NCBI GenBank assembly: GCA_963787045.1
Contig: CAWBBR010000005.1
Location: forward strand, 62,001 to 126,000
From: DATJGR01 sp963787045
GTDB taxonomy: Bacteria > Pseudomonadota > Gammaproteobacteria > Pseudomonadales > Azotimanducaceae
Reading direction: 5' to 3'
Length of the DNA: 64,000 bases
The position numbers and the translations under genes are program-made. A model generated the notes under the pieces. That model ran no database searches. It saw only the letters and a list, made by a program, of their open reading frames with translations, and was not told the DNA's origin. This document shows positions 17,570-26,006 of the stretch, piece by piece (the stretch's first letter is position 1; each line of letters starts with the position of its first letter).

Positions 17570-18901
17570 GTGACTGATGACCGATCGCGGGTCAGACGCA
17601 TTCTCGCGATCGGCGTGCCCATTCTCGGCGGTATGGGGTCGTCGGCGTTGTTGTCGCTGGTCGACACCGCGATGGTCGGTTGGCTCGGCAATGCCGAACT
17701 CGCCGCGGTAGGTCTAGGCAGCTTTGCATCGTGGATCTACCTGGGCTTCTTCCAGGGTCTGACGATCGCGGTGCAGGCGCTGGTGTCGCGGCGCGTCGGG
17801 CAAGGTCGAATCGAGGAGTCCGGCGCCAGTCTGAATGCCGCGTTGCTGTTGCTCGTGGTGGTCGCACCGTCGAGCGCCGCGATCTTGTGGGTGGCGACCC
17901 CCATGCTCTTTGCATTGCTCAACAACGATCCGGCGGTGCACGCGGCCGGCGTACCGTATCTGCAGTGGGTCATCGCGCAGTCGCTCTTCACCGGAGCGAT
18001 CTATGCATTCAACGGATTCTGGAACGGCATCGGGCGATCGAGGATGTACATCGCGCCGCTGATCGTCATGCACGTGACGAACGCGGTGCTGGCATATGCA
18101 CTGATCTTCGGACACTTCGGGCTGCCGGCGATGGGTACGGAAGGCGCCGGTCTCGCGACGGCGCTCGCGTCGGTGGTCGGCTGTGCGCTGTATTTCGTGC
18201 TGGCGCATCGCCATGCGCGACCGCTCGGTTTCATGCGCGCGCGGCCGACCCGGGACGAGTTCGGCGCGGTGCTTCGGCTCGCGGTGCCGGGCGGACTGCA
18301 ACAGCTCTTCGACACGCTGGCGTTGACGCTGATGTATCGCATCGTCGGCTCCATCGGCACGATCGAACTGGCCGCGTACGCGGTGCTGATCAATCTCGTC
18401 GGGCTCGTCGGATTGCCCGCGTTCGCGCTCGGCAGCGCCGGCGCGGCACTGGTCGGTCAAGCGCTGGGTCGCGGCAATGTCGACGATGCATCGCGTTGGG
18501 CCTGGGATGTTCTGCGCGTCGGCGCGATCGGATTGGCCGCGATCGGCGTGCCGTTCTGGATCGCTCCGGACCTGCTGCTGTCGATCTGGTTGCACGAAGC
18601 ATCGGCGGTCGACGTGGCGCGAACTCCGATGCGCATTCTCGGTGCGATGATCGTCGTCAACGGTGCCGGTTACATGCTGGCGGCGATGCTGAACGGTGCC
18701 GGCGACGTGCGACGGGTCACCTGGGTGAATCTGATTACGCAGTGGTTCTGGCTGCTGCCCGGCGCATGGCTGTTCGGACCTGTACTGGGAGGAGGGCTGT
18801 TGGGTGTCTGGTGCATGCATCAGTTCGGCTTTCGGGCGCTGCAGTCGGTCATCTATGTACTGATCTGGCGGACGCGCCGCTGGGCGCACGTGCAGCTGTG
18901 A
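17570..18901 (+). CDS. MATE-family efflux transporter
   Basis: 443 residues from GTG 17570 (GGGGGA upstream), with about 12 hydrophobic segments, the usual MATE length and topology. The N-terminal helix has the family block SLVDTAMVGWLG and then QGLTIAVQALVSRRVGQG. MATE proteins export cationic drugs or metabolites using Na+ or H+ gradients across the inner membrane. Only 18 bases follow the avidin-like gene, so they may share a transcript; a functional link is not obvious. The NorM versus DinF branch cannot be settled by eye. Confidence 0.9.
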   Translation: MTDDRSRVRRILAIGVPILGGMGSSALLSLVDTAMVGWLGNAELAAVGLGSFASWIYLGFFQGLTIAVQALVSRRVGQGRIEESGASLNAALLLLVVVAPSSAAILWVATPMLFALLNNDPAVHAAGVPYLQWVIAQSLFTGAIYAFNGFWNGIGRSRMYIAPLIVMHVTNAVLAYALIFGHFGLPAMGTEGAGLATALASVVGCALYFVLAHRHARPLGFMRARPTRDEFGAVLRLAVPGGLQQLFDTLALTLMYRIVGSIGTIELAAYAVLINLVGLVGLPAFALGSAGAALVGQALGRGNVDDASRWAWDVLRVGAIGLAAIGVPFWIAPDLLLSIWLHEASAVDVARTPMRILGAMIVVNGAGYMLAAMLNGAGDVRRVTWVNLITQWFWLLPGAWLFGPVLGGGLLGVWCMHQFGFRALQSVIYVLIWRTRRWAHVQL

Positions 18902-18965
18902 GGGTACCCGGATATACAATTCTCCCGAGGATTCACCGCTGGAGCAGAAACCGTTTGCGCGCACC

Positions 18966-19505
18966 ATGGCGTTGAAGGCGACCGTCTACAAGGCCGACAT
19001 TTCGATATCGGACCTCGATCGGAACTATTACCAGGATCATGCACTGACGCTGGCACGACATCCCTCGGAGACTGACGAGCGGATGATGGTGCGCCTGGTC
19101 GCGTTTGCGCTGAATGCGAGCGAGCGACTCGAGTTCGGCAGGGGTCTCAGCAACGAGGACGAGCCGGCGTTGTGGCGCAAGAGCCTGTCCGGCGAAATCG
19201 AACTGTGGATCGATGTCGGCCATCCGGACGAGCGGCGGCTCCGCAAAGCGTGCGGCGTGGCAGCGGGCGTGAAGGTGTACTGCTATGGGGAGCGCGGTTC
19301 GGATCTCTGGTGGCGGCAGAACGAGGCTGCGCTGGCACGGTTGAAGAATCTGTCGGTAGCCGGCCTGCAGGTGCCGGGGATCGACCGTCTCGTGCAACGT
19401 ACAATGCGGCTGCAATGCACGATCGAAGGGGGCTACGTCTGGTTGTCGAGCGACGCGGCGCAGTGCGAAATCGTTTTCAATTCGTGGTCGCCCAATCGGG
19501 CTTGA
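18966..19505 (+). CDS. YaeQ family protein
   Basis: 179 residues, full family length. The opening MALKATVYKADISISDLDRNYY, and later WIDVGHPDERRLRKAC and CTIEGGYVWLS, are diagnostic of YaeQ, a small alpha/beta protein of the PD-(D/E)XK nuclease-like fold widespread in gammaproteobacteria. A TACAAT -10-like box at 18915-18920 lies upstream. The molecular function remains unsettled; an old link to transcription antitermination is weak. Confidence 0.93.
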   Translation: MALKATVYKADISISDLDRNYYQDHALTLARHPSETDERMMVRLVAFALNASERLEFGRGLSNEDEPALWRKSLSGEIELWIDVGHPDERRLRKACGVAAGVKVYCYGERGSDLWWRQNEAALARLKNLSVAGLQVPGIDRLVQRTMRLQCTIEGGYVWLSSDAAQCEIVFNSWSPNRA

Positions 19506-19533
19506 CCGACATCATCAAACCAACAGGAGCGTT

Positions 19534-20502
19534 ATGAAGGACTTCAAAGACAAACTCGCGGTAGTGACCGGCGGCGGCACCGGCATGGGACGGGAGCTGG
19601 CACGGCAACTGAGCGCGGAAGGGTGTCATGTCGCGATGTGCGACGTCTCCGAGGAGAACATGCGGGAGACGAAGCGCCTGTGCGAGGCGGCGGGGAAGGG
19701 GCTGCGCATCACCACGCATCGATGCGACGTGTCGGACGAGGCGCAAGTGCTCGCGTTCCGGGATGCCGTTCAGAGCGCCCACGAGACCGACCACATCAAT
19801 CTGTTGTTCAACAACGCCGGCATCGGCGGCGGCGGCAGTTTCATCATCGACGACCGCGCGGAGTGGGAACGAACGTTCGGCGTGTGCTGGTTCGGTGTCT
19901 ACTACAACAGTCGCGCGTTCATGCCGCTGTTGGTTGCGAGCACCGAGGGCTACATCGTAAACACGAGCAGCGTGAACGGATTCTGGGCGACGCTCGGGCC
20001 ATCGATCTCGCATACCGCGTACAGCGCGGCGAAGTTCGCGGTGAAGGGCTTCTCGGAAGCGCTGGTTACGGATCTACGGCTGAACGCACCGCACGTCAAA
20101 GTTGCGGTCGTAATGCCCGGACACATCGGCACGTCGATCGCGATCAACACCGGCAAGGTGCTGGGAAGACCCGCGCCGAAAGACATGAGCGCGGCGGACG
20201 TCGCGGTGATCCGCAAACGGATGGTCGAGCGAGGCCTGCCGGTCGGTAACGAAACCGACGATCAGATTCGAGCAGCCTTGCAGCAACAGGCGATCGACTT
20301 TCGCGACAAAGCCCCGCTGACGGCGGCGCAAGCGGCGAACATCATCCTCGACGGCGTGCGCAACGACCGCTGGCGCATTCTCGTCGGCGACGACGCGCAC
20401 ACGCTCGACCAGATGGTTCGCGAAGCGCCGGAGTCGGCGTACGAGCCCGACTTCTTGACGTCCTTACGTGGACAAGGACACCTGAATTCTCTGACTCGTT
20501 GA
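19534..20502 (+). CDS. Short-chain dehydrogenase/reductase
   Basis: 322 residues with AGGAG upstream of ATG 19534. The cofactor loop TGGGTGMG is at 12-19, the NNAG motif near 92, and the catalytic Tyr163 and Lys167 in AYSAAKFAV. Asp37 after the second strand suggests NAD(H) preference. A C-terminal extension beyond the usual 250 residues carries KAPLTAAQAANIILDGV, seen in the subgroup that acts on bulky, often lipid or steroid-like alcohols. The substrate is not determined. It follows YaeQ by 28 bases. Confidence 0.9.
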   Translation: MKDFKDKLAVVTGGGTGMGRELARQLSAEGCHVAMCDVSEENMRETKRLCEAAGKGLRITTHRCDVSDEAQVLAFRDAVQSAHETDHINLLFNNAGIGGGGSFIIDDRAEWERTFGVCWFGVYYNSRAFMPLLVASTEGYIVNTSSVNGFWATLGPSISHTAYSAAKFAVKGFSEALVTDLRLNAPHVKVAVVMPGHIGTSIAINTGKVLGRPAPKDMSAADVAVIRKRMVERGLPVGNETDDQIRAALQQQAIDFRDKAPLTAAQAANIILDGVRNDRWRILVGDDAHTLDQMVREAPESAYEPDFLTSLRGQGHLNSLTR

Positions 20503-20642
20503 GCGCCACGAGCAAACCGTTAGGCCGCGTACATCACCGGCTGGTGTACCGGCTTGACAGTCCCAGGAGAGCGGAATACAAAGGCGCTGCGTTGCCCCGA
20601 CACACAGCGTAGCGCTCCGATGGTTAACGATTTGTGACGGTC

Positions 20643-20894
20643 ATGGCTGGCGAGATTGAAGAAGACGAGGACGATTACGACATGCCGCTATCCGAAGAGG
20701 ATCTCGATGATTTCGAGAGCGACGGCGACGGAGAAGAAGAAGGAGTCGTGCTGGATCCGCGCGAACGTGCGGCACGATCTCTGGAAATCCGGCGCGCGAT
20801 CGAATCACGTATCGAAGAGCGCAAAATGCGCAGCGACCTGGATTACCTCGAGGTCGACGACGACAGTGCCGAGGATGACGACGCGGACGAGTAG
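20643..20894 (+). CDS. Small highly acidic protein, possibly of the PA3496 type
   Basis: 83 residues from ATG 20643; a GTG at 20634 would add three. The N-terminus and C-terminus are almost entirely Asp/Glu, around a central amphipathic helix ARSLEIRRAIESRIEERK. A small acidic protein with an RR.IE...E.R..R.DL.YL core resembles Pseudomonas PA3496-type proteins proposed to affect envelope integrity; this is a resemblance, not a firm match. It sits alone with 140 bases upstream. Confidence 0.6.
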   Translation: MAGEIEEDEDDYDMPLSEEDLDDFESDGDGEEEGVVLDPRERAARSLEIRRAIESRIEERKMRSDLDYLEVDDDSAEDDDADE

Positions 20895-20933
20895 TTCGTC
20901 CGATCTCTCAGTTGCGCGTTGACGGCCCCGTGC

Positions 20934-21566
20934 ATGTCCCGCGCTAAGGTCATCTTCGTCACGGACCCAATGTGTAGTTGGTGTTGGGGCATGGCCCCCG
21001 AGATCGAGCGCGCGCGTCGTGACGGTGCCGCGGAGTTCGATTTCGACTGCCTGCTAGGCGGCATCAACGTCGGCAGCACCCATCCGGTCAGCGATTTCGC
21101 CCGCGCGCGCCTCGCCGACGTGTGGCGGCGGGTCGTTTCAGTGACGCAAGCGCGCTTCGGGGAAGGTTTGCCGGGCGGCGACTTCGTTTACAACAGTGTT
21201 CCGGCCTGCGTCGCGGTCGAAGCGATGCGCGAGGTCGGTGACGCGCCACCGTTCGACTTTCTGCATCGCCTGCAGACACGTTTCTTCGTCGACGGCGTGG
21301 ACGTCGGCAACGAGTCGGTGCTGGCACGGGAAGCGGTCGCGGCCGGCGCGAACGAAGCGCGTTTCTTGGCGGCCTTCCGATCGCCCACGACGATGGCGCG
21401 CGTCCGCGCCGGTTTCGAAGTAGCAAAAGCGTTCGGGACTACTGCGTTGCCGAGCGTGCAGGTCGCTGTCGCCGGGAAGCGTGGGCTCGTCGCCGGCGGC
21501 TATGTCGATGCACCGACCCTGCTCGAGTCGGTGCGCGGCCACCTGCGACGGTTGGAAGGACTTTAG
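20934..21566 (+). CDS. DsbA-family (FrnE-like) thioredoxin-fold protein
   Basis: 210 residues from ATG 20934; an upstream TTG at 20919 is less likely. The active-site motif CSWCWG (Cys14-Cys17) follows FVTDPM, and the cis-proline loop is ALPSVQV near residue 180. This is the cytosolic DsbA/FrnE/2-hydroxychromene-isomerase-like branch with an inserted helical domain. No signal peptide. Likely thiol-disulfide exchange or glutathione-type chemistry in the cytosol. Its stop overlaps that of convergent metX by 4 bases. Confidence 0.85.
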   Translation: MSRAKVIFVTDPMCSWCWGMAPEIERARRDGAAEFDFDCLLGGINVGSTHPVSDFARARLADVWRRVVSVTQARFGEGLPGGDFVYNSVPACVAVEAMREVGDAPPFDFLHRLQTRFFVDGVDVGNESVLAREAVAAGANEARFLAAFRSPTTMARVRAGFEVAKAFGTTALPSVQVAVAGKRGLVAGGYVDAPTLLESVRGHLRRLEGL

Positions 21567-22648
21567 AAGAAGCTCGCAACGGCCGGTCGAAACCGGTCCA
21601 TGTCGACCAGAAACGAATCGTGCCCCTGAATCGATGGCAGCACCTGAAAGCTCAGTTCAGGTATGACTCCCTTCATGCAGTCGGCCAGTTCCTGTTGCTG
21701 ATGGATCGGAAACAGGAAATCCGTCTCGACCCCGATCACCAGCGCCCGATCGAGTTGAACGCGCGACAGTCCGCCGGCGAGGCTGCCGCCGTGGTCGGCG
21801 GCGTCGAACAGATCCATCGCGCGCGACAAATATAGGTAGCAGTTCGCGTCGAACGCGCCGATGAACTTGTTGGCGTGCGCCTCGAGGTACGACTCCACCT
21901 CGAAGTCGATGCGGAACGGTCCGTGATTCGCTACTTCGTCGGTTGCCCGCTCGCGCCCGAAGCGCTGGTCCCATTCCCGGGCCGAGCGATAAGTGATCAT
22001 TCCGAGCTTTCGCGCGAGCCGCATGCCGCCGATCGGACCTTCGCCCGATGCATAGTGACCGTCGTTCCAGGCGGGATCCTTACGGATGATCTCGCGTTGC
22101 AGCGACCGCAGCGCGATCGCGAACGGCAAACTGCGGCTGGCCGACGAGATCGACACCAGGCCGCGCGACAGATTCGGATGCAGCATGCAGAACGCGAGCG
22201 CCGTCATCCCGCCCATCGAAGCGCCGACTGTCGCGAACAGCGACTCGATGCCGAGCGAACGCACCACTTCGGCGCCGGCGCGCGCAATGTCTTCGACACA
22301 CAACACCGGAAAGGTCAGGCGATACGGCTTTCCCGTCTCCGGGTTCATCGACGCGGGGCCGGTGGAGCCGAAGCAGCTACCAAGCGAATTTACGCAAATG
22401 ACGAAATAGCGGTTGGTGTCGATCGGTTTGTCGGGCCCGACCATGTCTTCCCACCACCCGGCGGTGGGATCCTCCGGCGACGACGCGACATGCGCGGACG
22501 GCGAAAGCCCGGTAAAGATCAGCACTGCATTGTCGCGATCACGACTCTGCTGACCCCACGTCTCATACGCGATCACCGGGTCCTTCAATCGACCGCGCAT
22601 CATCGGAAAGAGACCGGTCAGCTTCAGCAGCCTACGTGCCGACGTCAT
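21563..22648 (-). CDS. metX: Homoserine (or serine) O-acyltransferase, MetX family
   Basis: 361 residues. An alpha/beta-hydrolase fold with nucleophile Ser144 in GASMGGM, an Asp in GVETDFLFP and a His in QGHDSFLV. The motif VNSLGSCFGSTGP is diagnostic of the MetX/CysE-like acyltransferases. It activates the hydroxyl of homoserine with acetyl- or succinyl-CoA in methionine biosynthesis. Members of this family have changed both acyl donor and acceptor (including serine), so the exact substrates cannot be fixed from sequence by eye. No MetW partner is adjacent. Confidence 0.9.
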   Translation of the reverse strand: MTSARRLLKLTGLFPMMRGRLKDPVIAYETWGQQSRDRDNAVLIFTGLSPSAHVASSPEDPTAGWWEDMVGPDKPIDTNRYFVICVNSLGSCFGSTGPASMNPETGKPYRLTFPVLCVEDIARAGAEVVRSLGIESLFATVGASMGGMTALAFCMLHPNLSRGLVSISSASRSLPFAIALRSLQREIIRKDPAWNDGHYASGEGPIGGMRLARKLGMITYRSAREWDQRFGRERATDEVANHGPFRIDFEVESYLEAHANKFIGAFDANCYLYLSRAMDLFDAADHGGSLAGGLSRVQLDRALVIGVETDFLFPIHQQQELADCMKGVIPELSFQVLPSIQGHDSFLVDMDRFRPAVASFF

Positions 22649-23027
22649 GCTCAGTCACCGTGGGATCCAACGAGGGACCGGCTTTATAGCAAGCCAATTG
22701 GGGGGCGGGAAGGGCTGATCCGAACGGCGCGGCACCAAATGAGGTCGCCGTCTGTAGGAGCAGCACTGGCAACAGCGCATCTGCCGAATTAACCTCCGAA
22801 TACAGCACCACTCCGCCGAAATGTTAGCATTTTGCGCAACCGATGTGGGTGAATCATGTCAGTTTTATGACCGGATCGACCGATGTGTAGGACAGTAGTC
22901 ATCGATCTGAGCCAACAGCCCTGTTGAGGTGCGAGCCAGCGTCGAGGTCGTCCGTTTCTTTTTTTTCGGCCTGCCTAGCCAGCGCCGATTGGCGTCGTAC
23001 AATCGTATCGCAGTAAAGGGAGACCGC
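22649..23027. other. 379-base intergenic region
   Basis: Lies between divergent metX and the glycosyltransferase. A TACAAT at 22998-23003 could be the -10 box of the rightward gene, without a good -35. A T8 run lies at about 22958. I see no RNA motif, S-box or repeat. Confidence 0.5.
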
Positions 23028-24365
23028 ATGCTTCACCGAAGCGATCCGGGCGCCTTGCCCAAACCGGGGTACGTACGCGGTCCACACGCCGCCCGTGCGG
23101 CTATTCATCACGCCAGCCAACCCACGGCAACGCGTGGACTGATCGCATTGTTCGTTAAGAACTATCAGTACGGTGGCACCCAACGTGTGCTGCTCCGGCT
23201 CGCGAACAAGCTACTCGACTATGGTCATCCGGTGCACGTCATCTGCTCGGGCACTGGCCCGTTGGAGTCGACACTGAAAGAAGGCGTTCGGCGGGTCCGG
23301 ATCTCGCCCGGCAGCAGTCTCCACGCTCGAGGGCTCGCGCTGCGCGCGCACCCGGCTGCGGCGGCTCAGTTGTTGTTGCCGCTCGTCCTGCCACTGAATC
23401 CTCTGAAAGCGCTGCCGCTGCTGGATCCTCTTGCGACCTATCTGAGGGAGGCGCAGCCCAGCGTGTTGATCTCCGGTACCGCCAGCCTCAATGTCGTGGC
23501 GACGCTCGCGAAACGCATGGCGGACGTGCAGACGAGTCTCGTGCTGACGGAGCATGTGACTACCGATCAGCGCCGAATCAACGATTGGCGTTTTGCGCGG
23601 CGACATCTGCCGGCGTTGATGCGGCGCACGTATCGCGACGCAAGCGCGATCGTCGGCGTGTCGACCGGTGTCGCAAGCGATCTCAGGGCGTTGTTGCAGG
23701 TTCCGGTCGAACGCGTGCGATGCATCTACAATCCGGCGGTCCCCGACAATATCCAATCGCTTGCGCGCGCCCCTGTGCCACACCGTTGGTTCGATGTCGA
23801 TCAACCGCCGGTGATCCTGTCGGCCGGTCGCGCCGGTCGCACGAAGGATTTCGCGATGCTGGTGCGCGCATTCGCGCGCGTGCGCAGCGAGCGCACCGTG
23901 CGGCTCGTGATTCTGTCGTCCGCCGCGCCGGGTTCGCCGCAAAGCGCTCATCTCGAATCGTTGCGAGCGCTGGCGAGAGACTTGCACGTTGCCAACGACT
24001 TCGAGATTCTCGATTTCACTGCCAATCCGTTCGCGTACATGGCGCGCGCTGGGGTGTTCGCGTCGTCGTCGACATCGGAAGGATTCGGCAACGTCGTGGC
24101 CGAAGCGCTCGCTTGCGGTTGCCCGGTGGTCAGCACGCGAACGGAAGGCCCGATCGAGGTTCTCGAAAACGGCCGCTACGGACGACTCGTACCGGTCGGT
24201 GACGTCGGTGCGATGGCGGCGGCGTTGAGCGCAACGTTGCGCTCGCCGCGCAACTCGGCCGAGTTCGTCATTCGCGCAGCGGCATTCGGCGAAGAGCGCG
24301 CCGCGCGCGCCTACGAGTTGTTGTGTCGCGAGGTCGGCGCGCCCGCGGAAGCCTTGAAGGCCTAG
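23028..24365 (+). CDS. Glycosyltransferase family 4
   Basis: About 445 residues from ATG 23028, preferred because GGGAG lies 6 bases upstream; the frame is open further back to 22929. GT-B fold: the N-terminal acceptor domain begins ALFVKNYQYGGTQRVLLRLAN, and the C-terminal donor domain has ILSAGRAGRTKDFAMLVRAF. The GT4 signature SSSTSEGFGNVVAEALACGCPVV contains the E(x7)E motif that binds the sugar nucleotide. It probably adds sugars to a cell-surface glycan. The next gene is a polytopic membrane protein of glycosyltransferase type, suggesting a joint role in glycan or glycolipid assembly. Confidence 0.9.
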   Translation: MLHRSDPGALPKPGYVRGPHAARAAIHHASQPTATRGLIALFVKNYQYGGTQRVLLRLANKLLDYGHPVHVICSGTGPLESTLKEGVRRVRISPGSSLHARGLALRAHPAAAAQLLLPLVLPLNPLKALPLLDPLATYLREAQPSVLISGTASLNVVATLAKRMADVQTSLVLTEHVTTDQRRINDWRFARRHLPALMRRTYRDASAIVGVSTGVASDLRALLQVPVERVRCIYNPAVPDNIQSLARAPVPHRWFDVDQPPVILSAGRAGRTKDFAMLVRAFARVRSERTVRLVILSSAAPGSPQSAHLESLRALARDLHVANDFEILDFTANPFAYMARAGVFASSSTSEGFGNVVAEALACGCPVVSTRTEGPIEVLENGRYGRLVPVGDVGAMAAALSATLRSPRNSAEFVIRAAAFGEERAARAYELLCREVGAPAEALKA

Positions 24366-24389
24366 GAACATTCGGCACGCGACACTAAA

Positions 24390-24408
24390 GTGGCCTGCTA
24401 CAGGCCAC
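24390..24408. other. Perfect 8-bp stem-loop after the glycosyltransferase
   Basis: GTGGCCTG (24390-24397) and CAGGCCAC (24401-24408) enclose CTA. No T-run follows, so it is not a standard Rho-independent terminator. It lies within the poorly defined start region of the following membrane protein. Confidence 0.6.
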
Positions 24409-24525
24409 GAGACTGCCGCCCTGCCTAGACTCCCCAACGACCGGCGTTTCGCCGAGCTGACGATCACTCTCGGCGCGATACTGGCGAGTATCGCGTTCTC
24501 GGTCATCCATCTCGTTTTCGATCCG

Positions 24526-25950
24526 TTGCCGAATCCCGATGGCGTGGTCTACCTGCTGGCCGCGCAGGCGTGGCTCGACGCAGGCTATGTCGCGGCAGCG
24601 ACGATGTATCCACTGCCTGTCTATTCGATCCTGATCGCTTCGGTTCATTCCATTACCGGTCTCGCGTTGCTGACGAGCGCGCACTGTCTCGACATTGCAC
24701 TCATTGCGGGTTTGATCGTCGGGTTGCAGCGCCTTACGGCTGCGCTCGGCGGCGGTCTGCGCGTTCAAGCGATCGTAGTGGTGCTCGCGCTGCTGCTTCC
24801 GGAACTCAACGGGTATCGCAGCTTTCTGCTTCGCGACTTCGCATACTGGATGTTCGCCACGTTTGCACTCGCGGCGTTAGCGCGTCACGCGATTGCACCG
24901 ACGTGGATGCGTGCCGCCACGTTCGTTGCGATGTGCGGACTGGCCGCTGCGTTCCGCGCCGAAGCGATTCCGCTTCTGGTGGCGATGCCGTTGGCGTTGC
25001 TGTCGCGCCCGATCAGCAAGCGTGCGTTCGTGACGCTGTCGATTTGCGTGTTGATCGCGGGTGTATCGGTGGCCGTGATGTACGCCGTGTGGTCAGCCTC
25101 CCCGTCGACGACGTGGTTCGTGCAGACGTTGCATCAAGGTATCGGCCTGGCGGCAGCGGTGCCGGCACGAATCGAGGCGCAGATCGCCGGCTTCGCCACG
25201 CAGGTGCTCGATCCGAGATTCCACGACTACGCGGCGTTCGGCGTAGCAGGCGGTCTGGCGACGATGATCGTCGTGCACGTCGTCAACGCCGGATCGCTGC
25301 CGTTGACCGCAATCGCAATCGTTGGATTGCTTTCAGGCGCGTCGGGCCGGATGGATCGCCGCGCGCGGCCGGTGATATTCGTCGCCCTGGGGGTCGCCAT
25401 AGTCTCACTCGCGGCCTTGCTGGTGGCGCGTGGAATCATTCAGACGCGGTACGCCATGCCGGCAGGTCTGATGATCGTGGTCATTGCGGCGTTCGTCGTC
25501 GACGATTGGCTGGCTCGCGCGAGCTCTCAACGCAACTGGGTGCATTGGGGGGCGCCGCTCCTGGTGGTGTACTTACTGGGTGAAGCCGGGTTTGGTTTGA
25601 TCAATTCGAAGCATCACTACGTGGATGCAGCGCATTGGCTGAAGCAGCACGCGGCGCCCGATGCACGCATCTTCGCCAACGACTTGCGCGTGGTGTACCT
25701 GGCTGGGCGCGTGGTCGACTGGCGCGGTGCTGATGCCGGCGCGATCGCCTCGGATCCGATTGCGCCCGTCGGAACGTCTTACGATTTCTGGGTGATAAGC
25801 ACTCGCGCAGAATCGGAAACCGATGAGCAGGCCAACGCGCGCGGCTTCGGACGGGTTGCTGAGTTCGTCAACAAAAAAGGGCAGGCACTGTTGATCTACT
25901 CCGCGTCTGCGCCAACGACACGAACCGGTGGCGCGCCGTCCGGTGGCTGA
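24526..25950 (+). CDS. Polytopic membrane protein, GT39/PMT-like (start uncertain)
   Basis: At least 474 residues from TTG 24526, with many hydrophobic helices and a soluble C-terminus. Just after the first loop comes PNPDGVVYLLAAQAWLDAG, and later GYRSFLLRDFAYW, as in the GT-C (PMT/ArnT-like) transferases that use a lipid-linked sugar donor; acidic loop residues there act in catalysis. The frame stays open upstream to 24358 and encodes an obvious first helix (LTITLGAILASIAFSVIHLV), but no ATG, GTG or TTG lies there; a CTG at 24421 is the only start-like codon. The true start is therefore earlier than stated or obscured by a sequence error. Confidence 0.65.
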   Translation: MPNPDGVVYLLAAQAWLDAGYVAAATMYPLPVYSILIASVHSITGLALLTSAHCLDIALIAGLIVGLQRLTAALGGGLRVQAIVVVLALLLPELNGYRSFLLRDFAYWMFATFALAALARHAIAPTWMRAATFVAMCGLAAAFRAEAIPLLVAMPLALLSRPISKRAFVTLSICVLIAGVSVAVMYAVWSASPSTTWFVQTLHQGIGLAAAVPARIEAQIAGFATQVLDPRFHDYAAFGVAGGLATMIVVHVVNAGSLPLTAIAIVGLLSGASGRMDRRARPVIFVALGVAIVSLAALLVARGIIQTRYAMPAGLMIVVIAAFVVDDWLARASSQRNWVHWGAPLLVVYLLGEAGFGLINSKHHYVDAAHWLKQHAAPDARIFANDLRVVYLAGRVVDWRGADAGAIASDPIAPVGTSYDFWVISTRAESETDEQANARGFGRVAEFVNKKGQALLIYSASAPTTRTGGAPSGG

Positions 25951-26006
25951 TGGGCGGGCATCGGTTATCCTTGCGCGGCTAACAAATCTCGCAGCGGAAC
26001 ATAGCG

